A stretch of DNA of 34,155 bases from a bacterium (GCA_027592135.1 JAQCIJ010000001.1:1-34155), one strand, 5' to 3'. Shown: positions 1 through 7,869, counted from the first letter of the stretch. Translations and numbers: made by a program. The notes: generated by a model not told the origin, from the sequence alone.

Positions 1-66
1 CAAATTAATTAAAATATCGTAAAGTAACTAATAGGTGACATGGAGACCATGGTGGTCACGTTGCCT

Positions 67-109
67 ATTCGGTCATTTACTAGGTAGGCAGAGCCTACCG
101 AATCAGGAG
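67..109 (+). promoter_or_regulatory. Structured leader and SD of the small membrane gene
   Basis: A perfect 7-bp hairpin (GGTAGGC, loop AGA, GCCTACC) lies at 83-99. It is followed by the Shine-Dalgarno AGGAG at 105-109, 6 nt before the ATG at 116. An alternative pairing of ATTCGGT (67-73) with ACCGAAT (97-103) competes with this hairpin and reaches almost to the SD. The two exclusive pairings could affect ribosome access, but that is inference. The hairpins and the SD are seen directly. Confidence 0.4.
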
Positions 110-115
110 TACAGC

Positions 116-412
116 ATGAAGCTTAGAGTATCCATTCCAGCCGTTCTGGGCTTTGCCCTTACTTTCGGTATTATTGGCGGATCGATGCTGATTTGCATTG
201 CAGACTGGCCAGTGGTGCTTCGGCATCATACATCTGTGAAGAATGCGATGATACTCACCTTGATCGTGTTGATTTTGAGTATTACAGAGCTTGTATGCCT
301 TGCTGCAGATGTGCACGATTCCTCCAAAAGGAATTGTTCTCGCATCGTTCTGATTTTTGCGTTGCCACTTGGCATCGCAACATTCATTGGACTCTTCGGA
401 TTCCTCTTCTGA
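116..412 (+). CDS. Small three-helix membrane protein, unknown function
   Basis: A 98-residue, very hydrophobic protein. Three likely membrane helices are visible at about residues 7-29, 44-63 and 76-97, joined by short polar loops. I recognise no family. The frame is open upstream to position 35, but the ATG at 116 has an AGGAG 6 nt upstream, and the residues before it are not hydrophobic, so 116 is chosen. An SD is unusual in this window, where most genes look leaderless. Together with the self-contained hairpin leader and terminator, it suggests an independently transcribed and possibly acquired gene. Confidence 0.6.
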   Translation: MKLRVSIPAVLGFALTFGIIGGSMLICIADWPVVLRHHTSVKNAMILTLIVLILSITELVCLAADVHDSSKRNCSRIVLIFALPLGIATFIGLFGFLF

Positions 413-443
413 TCAATCCTATTGGGTTGTGAGAGACCGAGCT

Positions 444-482
444 GGTCAGCCAACATTATTGTTGGCTGGCCGGTTTCTTTTT
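444..482 (+). terminator. Rho-independent terminator after the small membrane gene
   Basis: A 12-bp stem (444-455 with 460-471, one G-T pair) closes a TTAT loop and is followed by a T-rich run (GGTTTCTTTTT). It lies about 30 bp after the stop at 412 and is the clearest intrinsic terminator in the first kilobase. Confidence 0.85.
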
Positions 483-513
483 ACGTTGACACTTGTTGTA
501 TTACTGTGATGAC

Positions 514-545
514 ACGTTGTAACAACGTCTAGTTCTCTATACAAT
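514..545 (+). promoter_or_regulatory. Promoter with operator-like palindrome for the TrpR-like gene
   Basis: The -35 is TTGTAA (517-522), then a 17-bp spacer and the -10 TACAAT (540-545). The ATG is 8 nt further on, so the message should be leaderless. A 7-bp inverted repeat, ACGTTGT-A-ACAACGT, spans 514-528 and covers the -35. A related TGACAC...TTGTA motif lies just upstream at 487-500. Autorepression by the downstream TrpR/YerC-like protein is the simplest reading, but it is inferred. Confidence 0.6.
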
Positions 546-553
546 TCACGCAT

Positions 554-940
554 ATGGGTAAACGACGTTTTACAGAACAGGGTTGGCAGAAAGATCCATG
601 GTTTCGCGCACTCTGCAGTGCATTGGCTTCATGTAAGACAGAAGAAGAAACCGCAAATTTCTTACGTGATCTCGGTAGTTTATCAGAGTTACAGTCATGG
701 AGTGAGCGACTAGAAGTTGCAAAGCTCTTAAGCCAAGGGTTTACGTATAGAGAAGTCGCAAAGCATACAGGGGCAAGTACGACAACCGTCACGCGGGTAG
801 CCAGATCTATCGAAAATGGAACTGGTCAGTATCAAAAGTATCTAATGGGACTGAGAAAAAAGGCTGCCCTTGATACGTTTAATACACCAGAGGAGGTAAA
901 ACCTGTAAGGAGTGGGGAGGCATTGAGGAAGTATTTATAG
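554..940 (+). CDS. TrpR-like (YerC/YecD family) transcriptional regulator
   Basis: A 128-residue protein of the Trp-repressor superfamily, YerC/YecD branch. Residues about 15-55 form the helical dimerisation part (ALASCKTEEE, then LRDLGSLSELQ). A helix-turn-helix follows at about 68-90 (TYREVAKHTGASTTTVTRVA). The ligand of this branch is not established, and no tryptophan genes are nearby, so a role in tryptophan control should not be assumed. The start is placed 8 nt after a good -10. The promoter carries a palindrome suited to a dimeric repressor. The stop is followed directly by a dispersed repeat and then ribD. Confidence 0.85.
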   Translation: MGKRRFTEQGWQKDPWFRALCSALASCKTEEETANFLRDLGSLSELQSWSERLEVAKLLSQGFTYREVAKHTGASTTTVTRVARSIENGTGQYQKYLMGLRKKAALDTFNTPEEVKPVRSGEALRKYL

Positions 941-941
941 A

Positions 942-1002
942 AGTGGATAACGGACCAGCCGACGCCAAGGCTATGGCCGGCAAGTAGTGGAAAGTGGATA
1001 AA
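942..1002. repeat. REP-like 61-bp repeat, copy 1
   Basis: This copy matches the reverse complement of 1915-1975 at 59 of 61 positions. Both ends carry AGTGGATAA-type motifs around a GC-rich core with the string CGCCAAGGCTA. It lies between the TrpR-like gene and ribD. The core resembles the REP-like element at 21211-21237, with which it shares TAGCCTTGGCG on the opposite strand. Confidence 0.85.
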
Positions 1003-1065
1003 CAATGAACAAGATTCTAGAGAATCATGGTTCAGACGATGTTCGAAGTATCTGCAACAAAGAGA

Positions 1066-1071
1066 TATACT
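1066..1071 (+). promoter_or_regulatory. -10 element of ribD
   Basis: TATACT ends 7 nt before the ribD ATG with no Shine-Dalgarno between, fitting a leaderless transcript. I see no convincing -35. Confidence 0.45.
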
Positions 1072-1078
1072 AGACACA

Positions 1079-2059
1079 ATGAATCACGAACACTTTATGC
1101 ATCGTTGCCTCGAACTTGCCCAAAAGGGCAGGGGACTCGTTGGTGGTAACCCTCTTGTAGGATCGGTCCTTGTTCGCGATGAAAAGATCATAGCCGAAGG
1201 GTATTACCGAGGAGTGGGAACCGATCATGCAGAACAAGATATGATCACCCTTCGACAAGCTCAGGGTAAAAAAATTCGGCCAACTGATGGGTTGTACGTA
1301 AATCTAGAGCCGTGTTGTCATCATGGAAAAACTCCCCCGTGTACGGATGCGATTATCAAATCAGGGATCAAGAATGTATGCATCGGAATGCGTGACCCAG
1401 ACGAGAGAGTAGCAGGAAAGGGGATACAGCAATTAATAGATAACGGCATTACAGTAATAGGTCCAGTACTCAGGGCACAGTGCGAGAGGCTGAATAGAGG
1501 CTATATCAGTCTTCGTACACAGGGTCGTCCATATATCACCATTAAACGCGCTCAGACGCGAGAAGGACTTGTCTCCAACACAGATGGCACCAAGCTGTGT
1601 ATAACGTCTCAGGAGCAAAATACATGGGCTCATACACATCTTCGATCGACCCATGATGCGATCTTGGTTGGTGTACAAACAGTGATTGTAGACGACCCGC
1701 AACTTACTATTCGATTTCCCCAACCCCCAACCCCCAACTACCAACCCTTTCGTATAATTTTAGATCCAGATCTACGTATTCCACGAGAGTCACAGCTGCT
1801 CGATCAACGAACTATCATCATCACCCAAAAAGATCCGGAACCAATCGGAGATGCTCAAGTAATACAGATTTCAATTGTCAATAATCACTTTGACTGGGAA
1901 GAGCTTTGGAAAGCTTTATCCACTATCCACTACTTGCCGGCCATAGCCTTGGCGTCGGCTGGTCCATTATCCACTATTTTAGTCGAAGGAGGACCAAAGA
2001 CCTGGGAGTCATTTAAAAAAGCAGGAATTGTAGATGAGGAGGTTATCCTTATTGGTTAA
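1079..2059 (+). CDS. ribD: Riboflavin biosynthesis protein RibD, C-terminally short
   Basis: A bifunctional-type RibD: deaminase on 2,5-diamino-6-ribosylamino-pyrimidinone phosphate, then NADPH reductase. The deaminase domain fills residues 1-145 and keeps the zinc ligands H50 (HAE), C79 and C88 in PCCHHGKTPPC. The reductase domain follows from about 150. Family members usually run to about 360 residues, but this one stops at 326, just after the VDEEVILIG strand, so the last strands and helix of the reductase are missing. Residues about 279-299 are encoded by a 61-bp repeat whose inverted copy lies upstream of the gene. No other riboflavin gene is in the window. The stop overlaps the stop of the convergent flavoprotein gene. 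Deaminase function looks intact; reductase function is doubtful. Confidence 0.88.
   Translation: MNHEHFMHRCLELAQKGRGLVGGNPLVGSVLVRDEKIIAEGYYRGVGTDHAEQDMITLRQAQGKKIRPTDGLYVNLEPCCHHGKTPPCTDAIIKSGIKNVCIGMRDPDERVAGKGIQQLIDNGITVIGPVLRAQCERLNRGYISLRTQGRPYITIKRAQTREGLVSNTDGTKLCITSQEQNTWAHTHLRSTHDAILVGVQTVIVDDPQLTIRFPQPPTPNYQPFRIILDPDLRIPRESQLLDQRTIIITQKDPEPIGDAQVIQISIVNNHFDWEELWKALSTIHYLPAIALASAGPLSTILVEGGPKTWESFKKAGIVDEEVILIG
1915..1975. repeat. REP-like 61-bp repeat, copy 2, inside ribD
   Basis: This is the inverted copy of 942-1002 (59 of 61 identical). It lies inside the ribD reading frame and is translated as about 20 residues (LSTIHYLPAIALASAGPLST) just before the LVEGGP motif of the reductase. 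RibD proteins do not normally carry such a segment, so it looks like an in-frame repeat insertion. Confidence 0.85.
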
Positions 2060-2730
2060 AGTTTTGCCGCGGATCTCTGCCCAAATTTGTAGAGTTTTTC
2101 AAAAAGTCTATGGCGTAGTGGAAGCTTGCCGTTGTTCTTAAATGCATCAGCGAATGCAGCAAACCATGCCCCTTTTTTTTGTACAAGTGCGATCCGGTCT
2201 GCCCTTTTGTCTACAACAAGGCCAAATTCCCCTCTTCCTGGAGTGGCATGTCCTTCGTAGAAAATACCAGCGACAGTACCTCCGTAGTACCGTATGGATT
2301 CTCGGACAAACATTGTTGTAAAACGCATGAGCCCTTTCCACGCTGCTTTGGGAGCTCCTCCTGTAAAGATAAAGTAAAATGGCTTCCCCTGTAACATTCC
2401 TGTTGTTCGTGTTTCTGGGTCTAGGCCAAAGCATCCCATCCAATCGATAAAGTTTTTAAGGTGTGCAGGCACTCCAAAATTCCATACAGGGGTAGCAATC
2501 AATACTCCATCAGCTAGCGTAATCATCTTTTTTAGCTCGTGGTACTCTTTAGGAAATACACACGCATTGGTGTAGCAATCAACAGTAAACTGTGGAAGTT
2601 CAAATTCAATTAAACGTAGCTTGTGAACATCACAAGCACAGGCATCTTTTGCCCCCTCAAGAAACGCATCAGCTAAAAATTCAGAATTACTGGGTTTATT
2701 CGTACTGCAAACAAGGACAAGAATGTTCAT
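2056..2730 (-). CDS. NADPH-dependent FMN reductase-like flavoprotein
   Basis: A 224-residue flavodoxin-fold protein. It opens with a strand and phosphate-binding loop (MNILVLVCSTNKPSNSEFLA), then ADGVLIATPVWNFGVPAHLKNFIDW. The PVWNFGVPAHLKNFID motif is typical of NADPH-dependent FMN reductases and NAD(P)H quinone oxidoreductases. The frame is open 30 codons upstream, but the family begins with the MNILVLV strand, so the ATG at 2730 is chosen. A weak -10 (TATCCT) ends 7 nt upstream of it. The gene is convergent with ribD, with stop codons overlapping by 4 bp. A link to flavin metabolism is suggested only by proximity. Confidence 0.8.
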   Translation of the reverse strand: MNILVLVCSTNKPSNSEFLADAFLEGAKDACACDVHKLRLIEFELPQFTVDCYTNACVFPKEYHELKKMITLADGVLIATPVWNFGVPAHLKNFIDWMGCFGLDPETRTTGMLQGKPFYFIFTGGAPKAAWKGLMRFTTMFVRESIRYYGGTVAGIFYEGHATPGRGEFGLVVDKRADRIALVQKKGAWFAAFADAFKNNGKLPLRHRLFEKLYKFGQRSAAKL

Positions 2731-2862
2731 AGATAAGAGGATAACAGATTTTCTCTTTACCGTAACGTTGTTTTGTACAGAGTGTGGATCTACGAAGATG
2801 AAGCGCAATGGTTCGTGCAAGTTATATTTAGACTGCGGTGGAACGAGTGGGTGTAGTTAAGG

Positions 2863-2868
2863 TACAAT
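2863..2868 (+). promoter_or_regulatory. -10 element of the 2875 gene
   Basis: TACAAT ends 6 nt before the ATG at 2875 with no SD in between, another leaderless arrangement. The -35 is not clear. Confidence 0.4.
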
Positions 2869-2874
2869 CACGTT

Positions 2875-3309
2875 ATGAGTAATAGTTGGCTCGACATGAT
2901 GCCCTCCAGCGAGCGGCAAAAGGTACGTGAGAAGTACAAGCTCTCTGCAGCTGCGTATGAAAAATTGCGCGAGAAGGTAAAGGGCCCAGAAGATCTCGAG
3001 CGAGAATCGCAGTGGAATGAAGCTATGGCACAGCTACGGTTTGGGTTGGAGACAGAACCTGAGATGAAGAAAGCTCTCAAAGCACAGATAGAAAAAGATA
3101 TCGCGCAGCAGGGAATAGAAGCTGTGCTTGCAAATCCAGATATTCCAAAAGAGATGAAGCAGCAACTAGAGAGTGGATCGTTTGAGGTTGATGTGGATAG
3201 CCCTACAGAAGATGTATCAGATCAATTAGTCGTGAAACCAGAAGGAAACATAGGAGAGAGTATTCCAGTATCTAAGACGTTGACGGAGTCGTATCTATCG
3301 CAGTTGTAG
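2875..3309 (+). CDS. Hypothetical helical protein
   Basis: A 144-residue charged protein with no signal peptide or membrane segment. Residues 10-110 are strongly helical and rich in Glu, Lys and Gln. The tail from about 105 is acidic and probably disordered (VDVDSPTEDVSD). I recognise no family. Codon use resembles its neighbours, and a -10 hexamer sits at the expected leaderless distance, so I take it as a real gene. Confidence 0.65.
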   Translation: MSNSWLDMMPSSERQKVREKYKLSAAAYEKLREKVKGPEDLERESQWNEAMAQLRFGLETEPEMKKALKAQIEKDIAQQGIEAVLANPDIPKEMKQQLESGSFEVDVDSPTEDVSDQLVVKPEGNIGESIPVSKTLTESYLSQL

Positions 3310-3558
3310 GTCGGCAAATAATTATGTCCATTGTGTACGTGAGGATGGGGCTAAAAAGCAACAAACAATACGCCGAATGCCGATGCCCAAAGTAGAAAAC
3401 GCATAAAAGAGAAGGGAAGCGCGGGAATACTTTCCCGCAGGTGTTTAACGCCAGCATCATAATATATCTTTTATATATACTGCAAGGGTTTATTTACAAA
3501 GAGCCCTTGCCTAAAACAAAAAAGTCGAACACAATTTTATTTCATGTATACAAATTTT
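3310..3558. other. Intergenic region with hairpins
   Basis: No gene is visible. It holds a 7-bp hairpin GCGGGAA-TACT-TTCCCGC (3421-3438) and a 7-bp stem GCAAGGG/CCCTTGC (3482-3510). A minus-strand stem AAAGTCG/CGACTTT (3521-3527 with 3562-3568) has a T run after it, and could end the RNHCP gene despite its long loop. Between the hairpins lies an AT-rich stretch. Confidence 0.4.
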
Positions 3559-3852
3559 CTACGACTTTAAAATACTTAAGTCATCATCGCAAGCGGCCTT
3601 GTTAGGGATCTCCTTGCCGCAACCTTCGCAGAGGTGAACGATCATCCAGCCCTTCTTTTTGCGATGATCAATGCCGACCGGTTTCATCATACTTTTACAG
3701 GTTGACGCACGGTCTCCAGGGCCTGCATCGTCTACATGGCGACTCCATAAACACTTTGGGCAGTGGTTTCTGTACGATCCTGTTTCTAATGGTTCAACAT
3801 CTGCATCGCAGTGTTCACAGGTAAACGGTTCTTGGCGAGCTATGAAAGGCAT
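3559..3852 (-). CDS. RNHCP domain zinc-ribbon protein
   Basis: A 97-residue protein with two zinc-ribbon CxxC pairs (CEHC and CPKC) and the diagnostic YRNHCPKCLWSRHVD block at about residues 27-41. A second pair (CEGC) follows near residue 75. The RNHCP family is widespread in bacteria but its function is unknown; nucleic-acid binding is plausible for a zinc ribbon. The ATG at 3852 lies 6 nt after a minus-strand TATACT (3864-3859). The gene is 29 bp downstream of the 443-aa unknown gene on the same strand. Confidence 0.85.
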   Translation of the reverse strand: MPFIARQEPFTCEHCDADVEPLETGSYRNHCPKCLWSRHVDDAGPGDRASTCKSMMKPVGIDHRKKKGWMIVHLCEGCGKEIPNKAACDDDLSILKS

Positions 3853-3881
3853 ACGAGAAGTATAACGATATTTAATTGTAC

Positions 3882-5213
3882 TTACGCACGAATTACTCCT
3901 CGAATATTTCGAACAATCCTTGCAAATCCTTCTGTATACTCAGGCTTGTTGAGATTGGTACTTGTATTATGGTATCCGAATATTTCTCCTTGAAAAAGAT
4001 TTAAGTCTTTTCCGTGATTCATAACGATACCAGTAGCGAGAGCACATTGCTCATTAATTTCTGTTATAGCGTTGCTACGAAAGACCGATGGATAGAATTT
4101 GGTATCGTACTGAGGAAATTCTACTCGAGGATCTTCTGCATGAATATGTGCACCTGTAATACTAAGAGTATCTTTGTATCCAGTAATAACTTCTTTATTG
4201 TTACTTATATCCGCAAGTTCTTCTGCATACGCTAGAGCTTGTTGCCATTTAATACGACCTGTATCTATACAAACTTTTTTTCTTCCTCCTCCTTCATCAA
4301 GATCTATACGGATATTAAAATCTTTATATGCACCAGAACCAATTTCAAATGACATACGCGCTTGGCCATCTCTGTTTCGTGTTGGTCGAAAGTTTATACG
4401 CATACCAGATCTGCTATTTTTTTGTGTAACTTTTGCGGCTAGTGCAGTCCAAAATGTATCAAGTATCTTTGCGTACTCCTCAATGTCTAGCACGCTAATG
4501 ATCGTCGGAATTTTGGCAATATTTCCCCGAACTGCACTGCTAAGTTGATAAAAATGCAACGCATGCTTACTTGTGAATAATCGAGAGCTGGCTAGTGTAG
4601 AAATTTGCTGAGGGGCAGATCTTTTATTAGACGTAAGATGATGTGCTGTTTCACCAAAATACAATGCACAATCTTCTTCCTGAGCATGAATGGCAAAAAC
4701 GGTAGCCATACTTGTAGTTGCAGTAATCAGATCTTCTGTTTCAGTTTTCCAATCACCTACAAAAGCAATCGAAAGAGGATCTTTAAGTTGATTCGTAACG
4801 GTATCAAAAAAATTATACTGATGTGTATGTGCACTATTTAGGTGGTGCATTGTTTCTTGGAACCAGTCACATGTTTGCGTTATTAGTCGTGATTCTTCAC
4901 TAAACATATGGGCTGCAAGAATTGCAAGTTCTGCATCGTATTCTTTCACTTTTTGTAATAGAGGAATGGGGCTATCTGCATTGCTTGTCTCTGCTAGAAA
5001 AGACTCAATTTCTGTATATTCTTCTCCAAAATCATCAAAGCCTGACACATTGATCATCATTAGTTCATATAGTGCTAAATGTTGAGAGGTAGTATGAATA
5101 CGATCTTGAATACCAAGGGAATTTCCCATGCTAAGATGATGCAATACAAAATCTTTTTTGTTCATTTTCTTAGGAGGGTCTTCAACCGTATCTGATTCAA
5201 ATTCGTCTTCCAT
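3882..5213 (-). CDS. Unknown 443-aa soluble protein
   Basis: I do not recognise this protein. The first 20 residues are acidic and lysine-rich. Residues about 25-270 look helical and rich in His, Gln and Thr. Residues about 280-340 contain strand-like segments (MRINFRPTRN, FNIRIDLDEGGG), and the last 100 residues are mixed. There is no signal peptide, membrane helix or familiar catalytic motif. The gene looks more AT-rich than its neighbours and has a near-consensus promoter overlapped by a palindrome. It may be a regulated accessory gene. RNHCP follows 29 bp downstream. Confidence 0.7.
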   Translation of the reverse strand: MEDEFESDTVEDPPKKMNKKDFVLHHLSMGNSLGIQDRIHTTSQHLALYELMMINVSGFDDFGEEYTEIESFLAETSNADSPIPLLQKVKEYDAELAILAAHMFSEESRLITQTCDWFQETMHHLNSAHTHQYNFFDTVTNQLKDPLSIAFVGDWKTETEDLITATTSMATVFAIHAQEEDCALYFGETAHHLTSNKRSAPQQISTLASSRLFTSKHALHFYQLSSAVRGNIAKIPTIISVLDIEEYAKILDTFWTALAAKVTQKNSRSGMRINFRPTRNRDGQARMSFEIGSGAYKDFNIRIDLDEGGGRKKVCIDTGRIKWQQALAYAEELADISNNKEVITGYKDTLSITGAHIHAEDPRVEFPQYDTKFYPSVFRSNAITEINEQCALATGIVMNHGKDLNLFQGEIFGYHNTSTNLNKPEYTEGFARIVRNIRGVIRA

Positions 5214-5214
5214 A

Positions 5215-5247
5215 ATAGTATTATAAATAAAATACTATATATGTCAA
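5215..5247 (-). promoter_or_regulatory. Near-consensus promoter with overlapping palindrome
   Basis: On the minus strand, TTGACA (5247-5242), a 16-bp spacer and TATAAT (5225-5220) match the sigma-70 consensus. The ATG is 6 nt downstream. A perfect 8-bp inverted repeat, ATAGTATT and AATACTAT (5215-5222 and 5231-5238), covers the -10 and half the spacer, an ideal operator position. The binding protein is unknown. Confidence 0.75.
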
Positions 5248-5283
5248 TACTTTGTTATAAGTACAGATATACAATTAAATGTA

Positions 5284-6378
5284 CTAATTATTAAACTTAA
5301 AGTGCAAAACATCACCATCTTTAACAATATACGTTTTCCCTTCTTGGCGAAGCTTCCCGGCATCCTTGGCTCCGCTCTCTCCGCCGAATTCGATGAAGTC
5401 TGCGTAGGCAATTGTTTCTGCTTTGATAAATCCCTTTTCGAAGTCTGTATGAATCACTCCTGCAGCTTGTGGCGCGGTGCTTCCTTTGAGTATGTTCCAT
5501 GCACGAACTTCCTGCACTCCTGCAGTAAAGTATGTCTGGTATCCAAGGGCTTGATATGCAGCGTGGATCAATCGATCAAGTCCAGAGTCGGTAACACCTA
5601 ACTCATCCAAGAACTCTTTGGCATCCTCTGCAGACAGATCTTGTAAATCCTCTTCGATCTTCGCAGAGATTGTAATCAGTTGCTCAGATTCATTAAGGTC
5701 CATCTGTGTTTTGATATCAGAAGCCTTGAGGGCATGAAGTTCGCTTTCTGCAACATTACAGGCATAGATAATAGGCTTATAGGTAAGCAGCTGTGCAGTC
5801 TTGAGGTATGCATGTTCTTCTTCAGTTACATCCGTTTCTATGGCCATCCTTCCTTCATCGAGCATTTTGCGGACCTTTTCTAGCGCAGCTAGTTCTTTGA
5901 TTTTCTCTTTATCTCCACCTCTAGCCAAGCTCTGAAGTTTGTTCATTCTACCATCGATCGATTCCATATCAGCGATCATGAGCTCTGTCTCGATAATTTC
6001 TCTATCACGCTTTGGGTCTGTCTCTCCTTCGACGTGCGTGATTTCGGAGTCCACAAAGTGACGTACCACATGGCAGATGGCATCTACCTCACGGATAGCT
6101 CCGAGGAATTTGTTTCCAAGGCCTTCTCCTTTAGAGGCTCCTTTTACCAGTCCTGCGATATCCACAAATTCTATAGCGGTAGGAATCACTTTTTGAGGGT
6201 TTACGATTGCAGCCAATGCATCCAAACGCGTATCAGGAACCTCTACAATCCCTACGTTAGGCTCTATAGTACAGAAGGGGTAGTTCTGAGCCATTGCACC
6301 CTTAGAACGCGTTAGTGCATTAAAGAGGGTAGATTTACCTACATTAGGGAGGCCGACAATACCGATCTTGAGTGCCAT
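5284..6378 (-). CDS. ychF: Ribosome-associated ATPase YchF (Obg family)
   Basis: A 364-residue YchF/OLA1 protein, the usual length. The P-loop GLPNVGKS is at residues 9-16, followed by the switch region with [10 protein letters not shown] near 73-82. An NVAES segment replaces the usual NKxD, as expected for a YchF that prefers ATP. A helical insert spans about 130-200, and a C-terminal TGS domain runs from about 280 to the end ([12 protein letters not shown]-type segment, then DFIEFGG). It binds ribosomes and is linked to translation and stress control. It has its own leaderless-type promoter, divergent from the sortase gene. Confidence 0.96.
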   Translation of the reverse strand: MALKIGIVGLPNVGKSTLFNALTRSKGAMAQNYPFCTIEPNVGIVEVPDTRLDALAAIVNPQKVIPTAIEFVDIAGLVKGASKGEGLGNKFLGAIREVDAICHVVRHFVDSEITHVEGETDPKRDREIIETELMIADMESIDGRMNKLQSLARGGDKEKIKELAALEKVRKMLDEGRMAIETDVTEEEHAYLKTAQLLTYKPIIYACNVAESELHALKASDIKTQMDLNESEQLITISAKIEEDLQDLSAEDAKEFLDELGVTDSGLDRLIHAAYQALGYQTYFTAGVQEVRAWNILKGSTAPQAAGVIHTDFEKGFIKAETIAYADFIEFGGESGAKDAGKLRQEGKTYIVKDGDVLHFKFNN

Positions 6379-6385
6379 CCGGGAA

Positions 6386-6414
6386 AATGTACAGGATTGC
6401 CTTATCTATGCCAA
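6386..6414 (-). promoter_or_regulatory. Promoter of ychF
   Basis: Minus strand: TTGGCA (6414-6409), a 17-bp spacer and TACATT (6391-6386). The ATG lies 7 nt beyond, with no SD. Confidence 0.6.
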
Positions 6415-6427
6415 ATATTTAGTTCAC

Positions 6428-6455
6428 TTGACAAAAACAAGAAAAAGTATAGGAT
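6428..6455 (+). promoter_or_regulatory. Promoter of the SLH-sortase gene
   Basis: TTGACA at 6428-6433, a 16-bp spacer and TAGGAT at 6450-6455. The ATG is 9 nt downstream with no SD. It is divergent from the ychF promoter within 86 bp. Confidence 0.55.
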
Positions 6456-6464
6456 ACTACTCCT

Positions 6465-7748
6465 ATGTTTAGCAAAGACCTCTTCAAACGTTTTGTCGCT
6501 TCATTGGCCCTCGTATCCATTGCCAGCCTCATGGCAGGACAGGCTTTTGCCGCCAATTTTCCGGATACAGAAGGAACAGACTACAAAGCTGCCTTTACCT
6601 ATCTCAGCAATCAGCAGATTGTGAAAGGGTATGCAGATGGCCTTGCTCGTCCCAACGCACCACTTAACCGTGTCGAAGCTCTAAAGGTTATTCTTATAGC
6701 TCAAGGAGAGTTTGCAGACCGCATTGCTCACTACGCAAAAAACACGCCCCCGATTCCCCTCTTTACCGATGTGGATCAGACCCAGTGGTACACGCCGTAC
6801 CTCGAAGCTGCCTCAGAGAAATCTGTAGTTACCGGATATCCAGATAGGTCGTTTCGTCCTGGGCAACTACTTAAAACAGAAGAAGCAGTCACATTGCTGA
6901 TGCGTACGTTTAATCTTACGGGCCCTAATGCGGTAGCCACTCTTAGTCCATATATAGAGAACCAGTCGAACCAGTGGTATACAGCATCCATTAATCAAGC
7001 CATCGAAAAGAATCTTGTCATGCACAAAGGAAAGCTGCGTCTTGGATCTGCCATTACCCGTGGTCAGTTCTTTGATATGGTGTATCGTCTGTATGCTATC
7101 CGTGCTAATAAGCAGACAGTCTTTGCAGGTCCAGAGCCTCAAGCTCAAGTTATTGCACAGCCAGTACCTCAGCCTATTTCTGTTGCCCGTGCAGTTCCAG
7201 GAGCAAATCCAGGATCTACAGGAGTATCTTCGTATAATAACGCGGATACAGTGCCTGCAAATGTAGTACTTAGTCCAAAGATCGACCACCCTTACGCCTC
7301 AGAAAAATACTTCTCTATTTCTATGCCAAGTATTGGTGTAACGGATCTTACCATTACGCACCCACAGGATGCCGTCTCCAAAGATGGTGTTCTCTCTGTA
7401 TTAAAACAAGGAGTAGGACACCTCTTCTCTTACCCTGGTGGAGGAGGAAAGATGATGGTATACGGGCACAGCTCGGGGTACCCATGGGACGTATCAGAAT
7501 TTACAAAGATCTTCCGTCGTATCAACGAACTAAATCCAGGAGACAAGGTATACATAACCTACGCAGGTACGTTATATGTTTACAAGGTAACGCACGAGCA
7601 GACGATTATTGCCAAAGACGCCAACAAAGCTTTCCTCGACGAAGGAGTAGGGGAGGAGCTTATTCTCTTTACCTGCTGGCCTCCAGATAGCATCGCACAA
7701 AGATACTTGGTACATGCGGTACCGGTGGAAACGGTTGCATTACAGTAG
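6465..7748 (+). CDS. SLH-domain protein fused to a sortase
   Basis: A 427-residue secreted protein. A signal peptide covers residues 1-29 (ends GQAFA). Three S-layer homology repeats follow at about 32-75, 92-140 and 160-205. A Pro/Ala/Gln-rich linker spans 215-265, and a sortase domain about 275-425. The catalytic set is visible: H335 in VYGHSS, C404 in FTCWPP and R413 in QRYLVHA. The TCWPP and RYLVHA pattern resembles class D/E/F sortases. SLH repeats normally bind secondary cell-wall polymers, so the enzyme is probably held at the envelope by SLH rather than a membrane anchor. This layout, with SLH in front of the catalytic domain, is uncommon. Its LPxTG-type substrates are not in the window. 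Confidence 0.9.
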   Translation: MFSKDLFKRFVASLALVSIASLMAGQAFAANFPDTEGTDYKAAFTYLSNQQIVKGYADGLARPNAPLNRVEALKVILIAQGEFADRIAHYAKNTPPIPLFTDVDQTQWYTPYLEAASEKSVVTGYPDRSFRPGQLLKTEEAVTLLMRTFNLTGPNAVATLSPYIENQSNQWYTASINQAIEKNLVMHKGKLRLGSAITRGQFFDMVYRLYAIRANKQTVFAGPEPQAQVIAQPVPQPISVARAVPGANPGSTGVSSYNNADTVPANVVLSPKIDHPYASEKYFSISMPSIGVTDLTITHPQDAVSKDGVLSVLKQGVGHLFSYPGGGGKMMVYGHSSGYPWDVSEFTKIFRRINELNPGDKVYITYAGTLYVYKVTHEQTIIAKDANKAFLDEGVGEELILFTCWPPDSIAQRYLVHAVPVETVALQ

Positions 7749-7763
7749 GGGTTCTTTATAGCT

Positions 7764-7850
7764 ATGGAACCGATTAAGTGGCTAATAGAAGTCATATTTA
7801 TCATTTCATTAATAATACTCAACGTTCAATTCTATCGAATACATCTTTAA
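7764..7850 (+). CDS. Possible 28-aa single-helix membrane peptide
   Basis: A short ORF between the sortase and the transposase. After the ATG it encodes about five polar residues, a continuous hydrophobic helix (VIFIISLIILNV) and a basic end (YRIHL). An upstream TTTATAG could act as a -10. The composition suits a small membrane peptide, but the ORF is short enough to be chance. Confidence 0.25.
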   Translation: MEPIKWLIEVIFIISLIILNVQFYRIHL

Positions 7851-7869
7851 TCATGCAGGATGCTTATCT

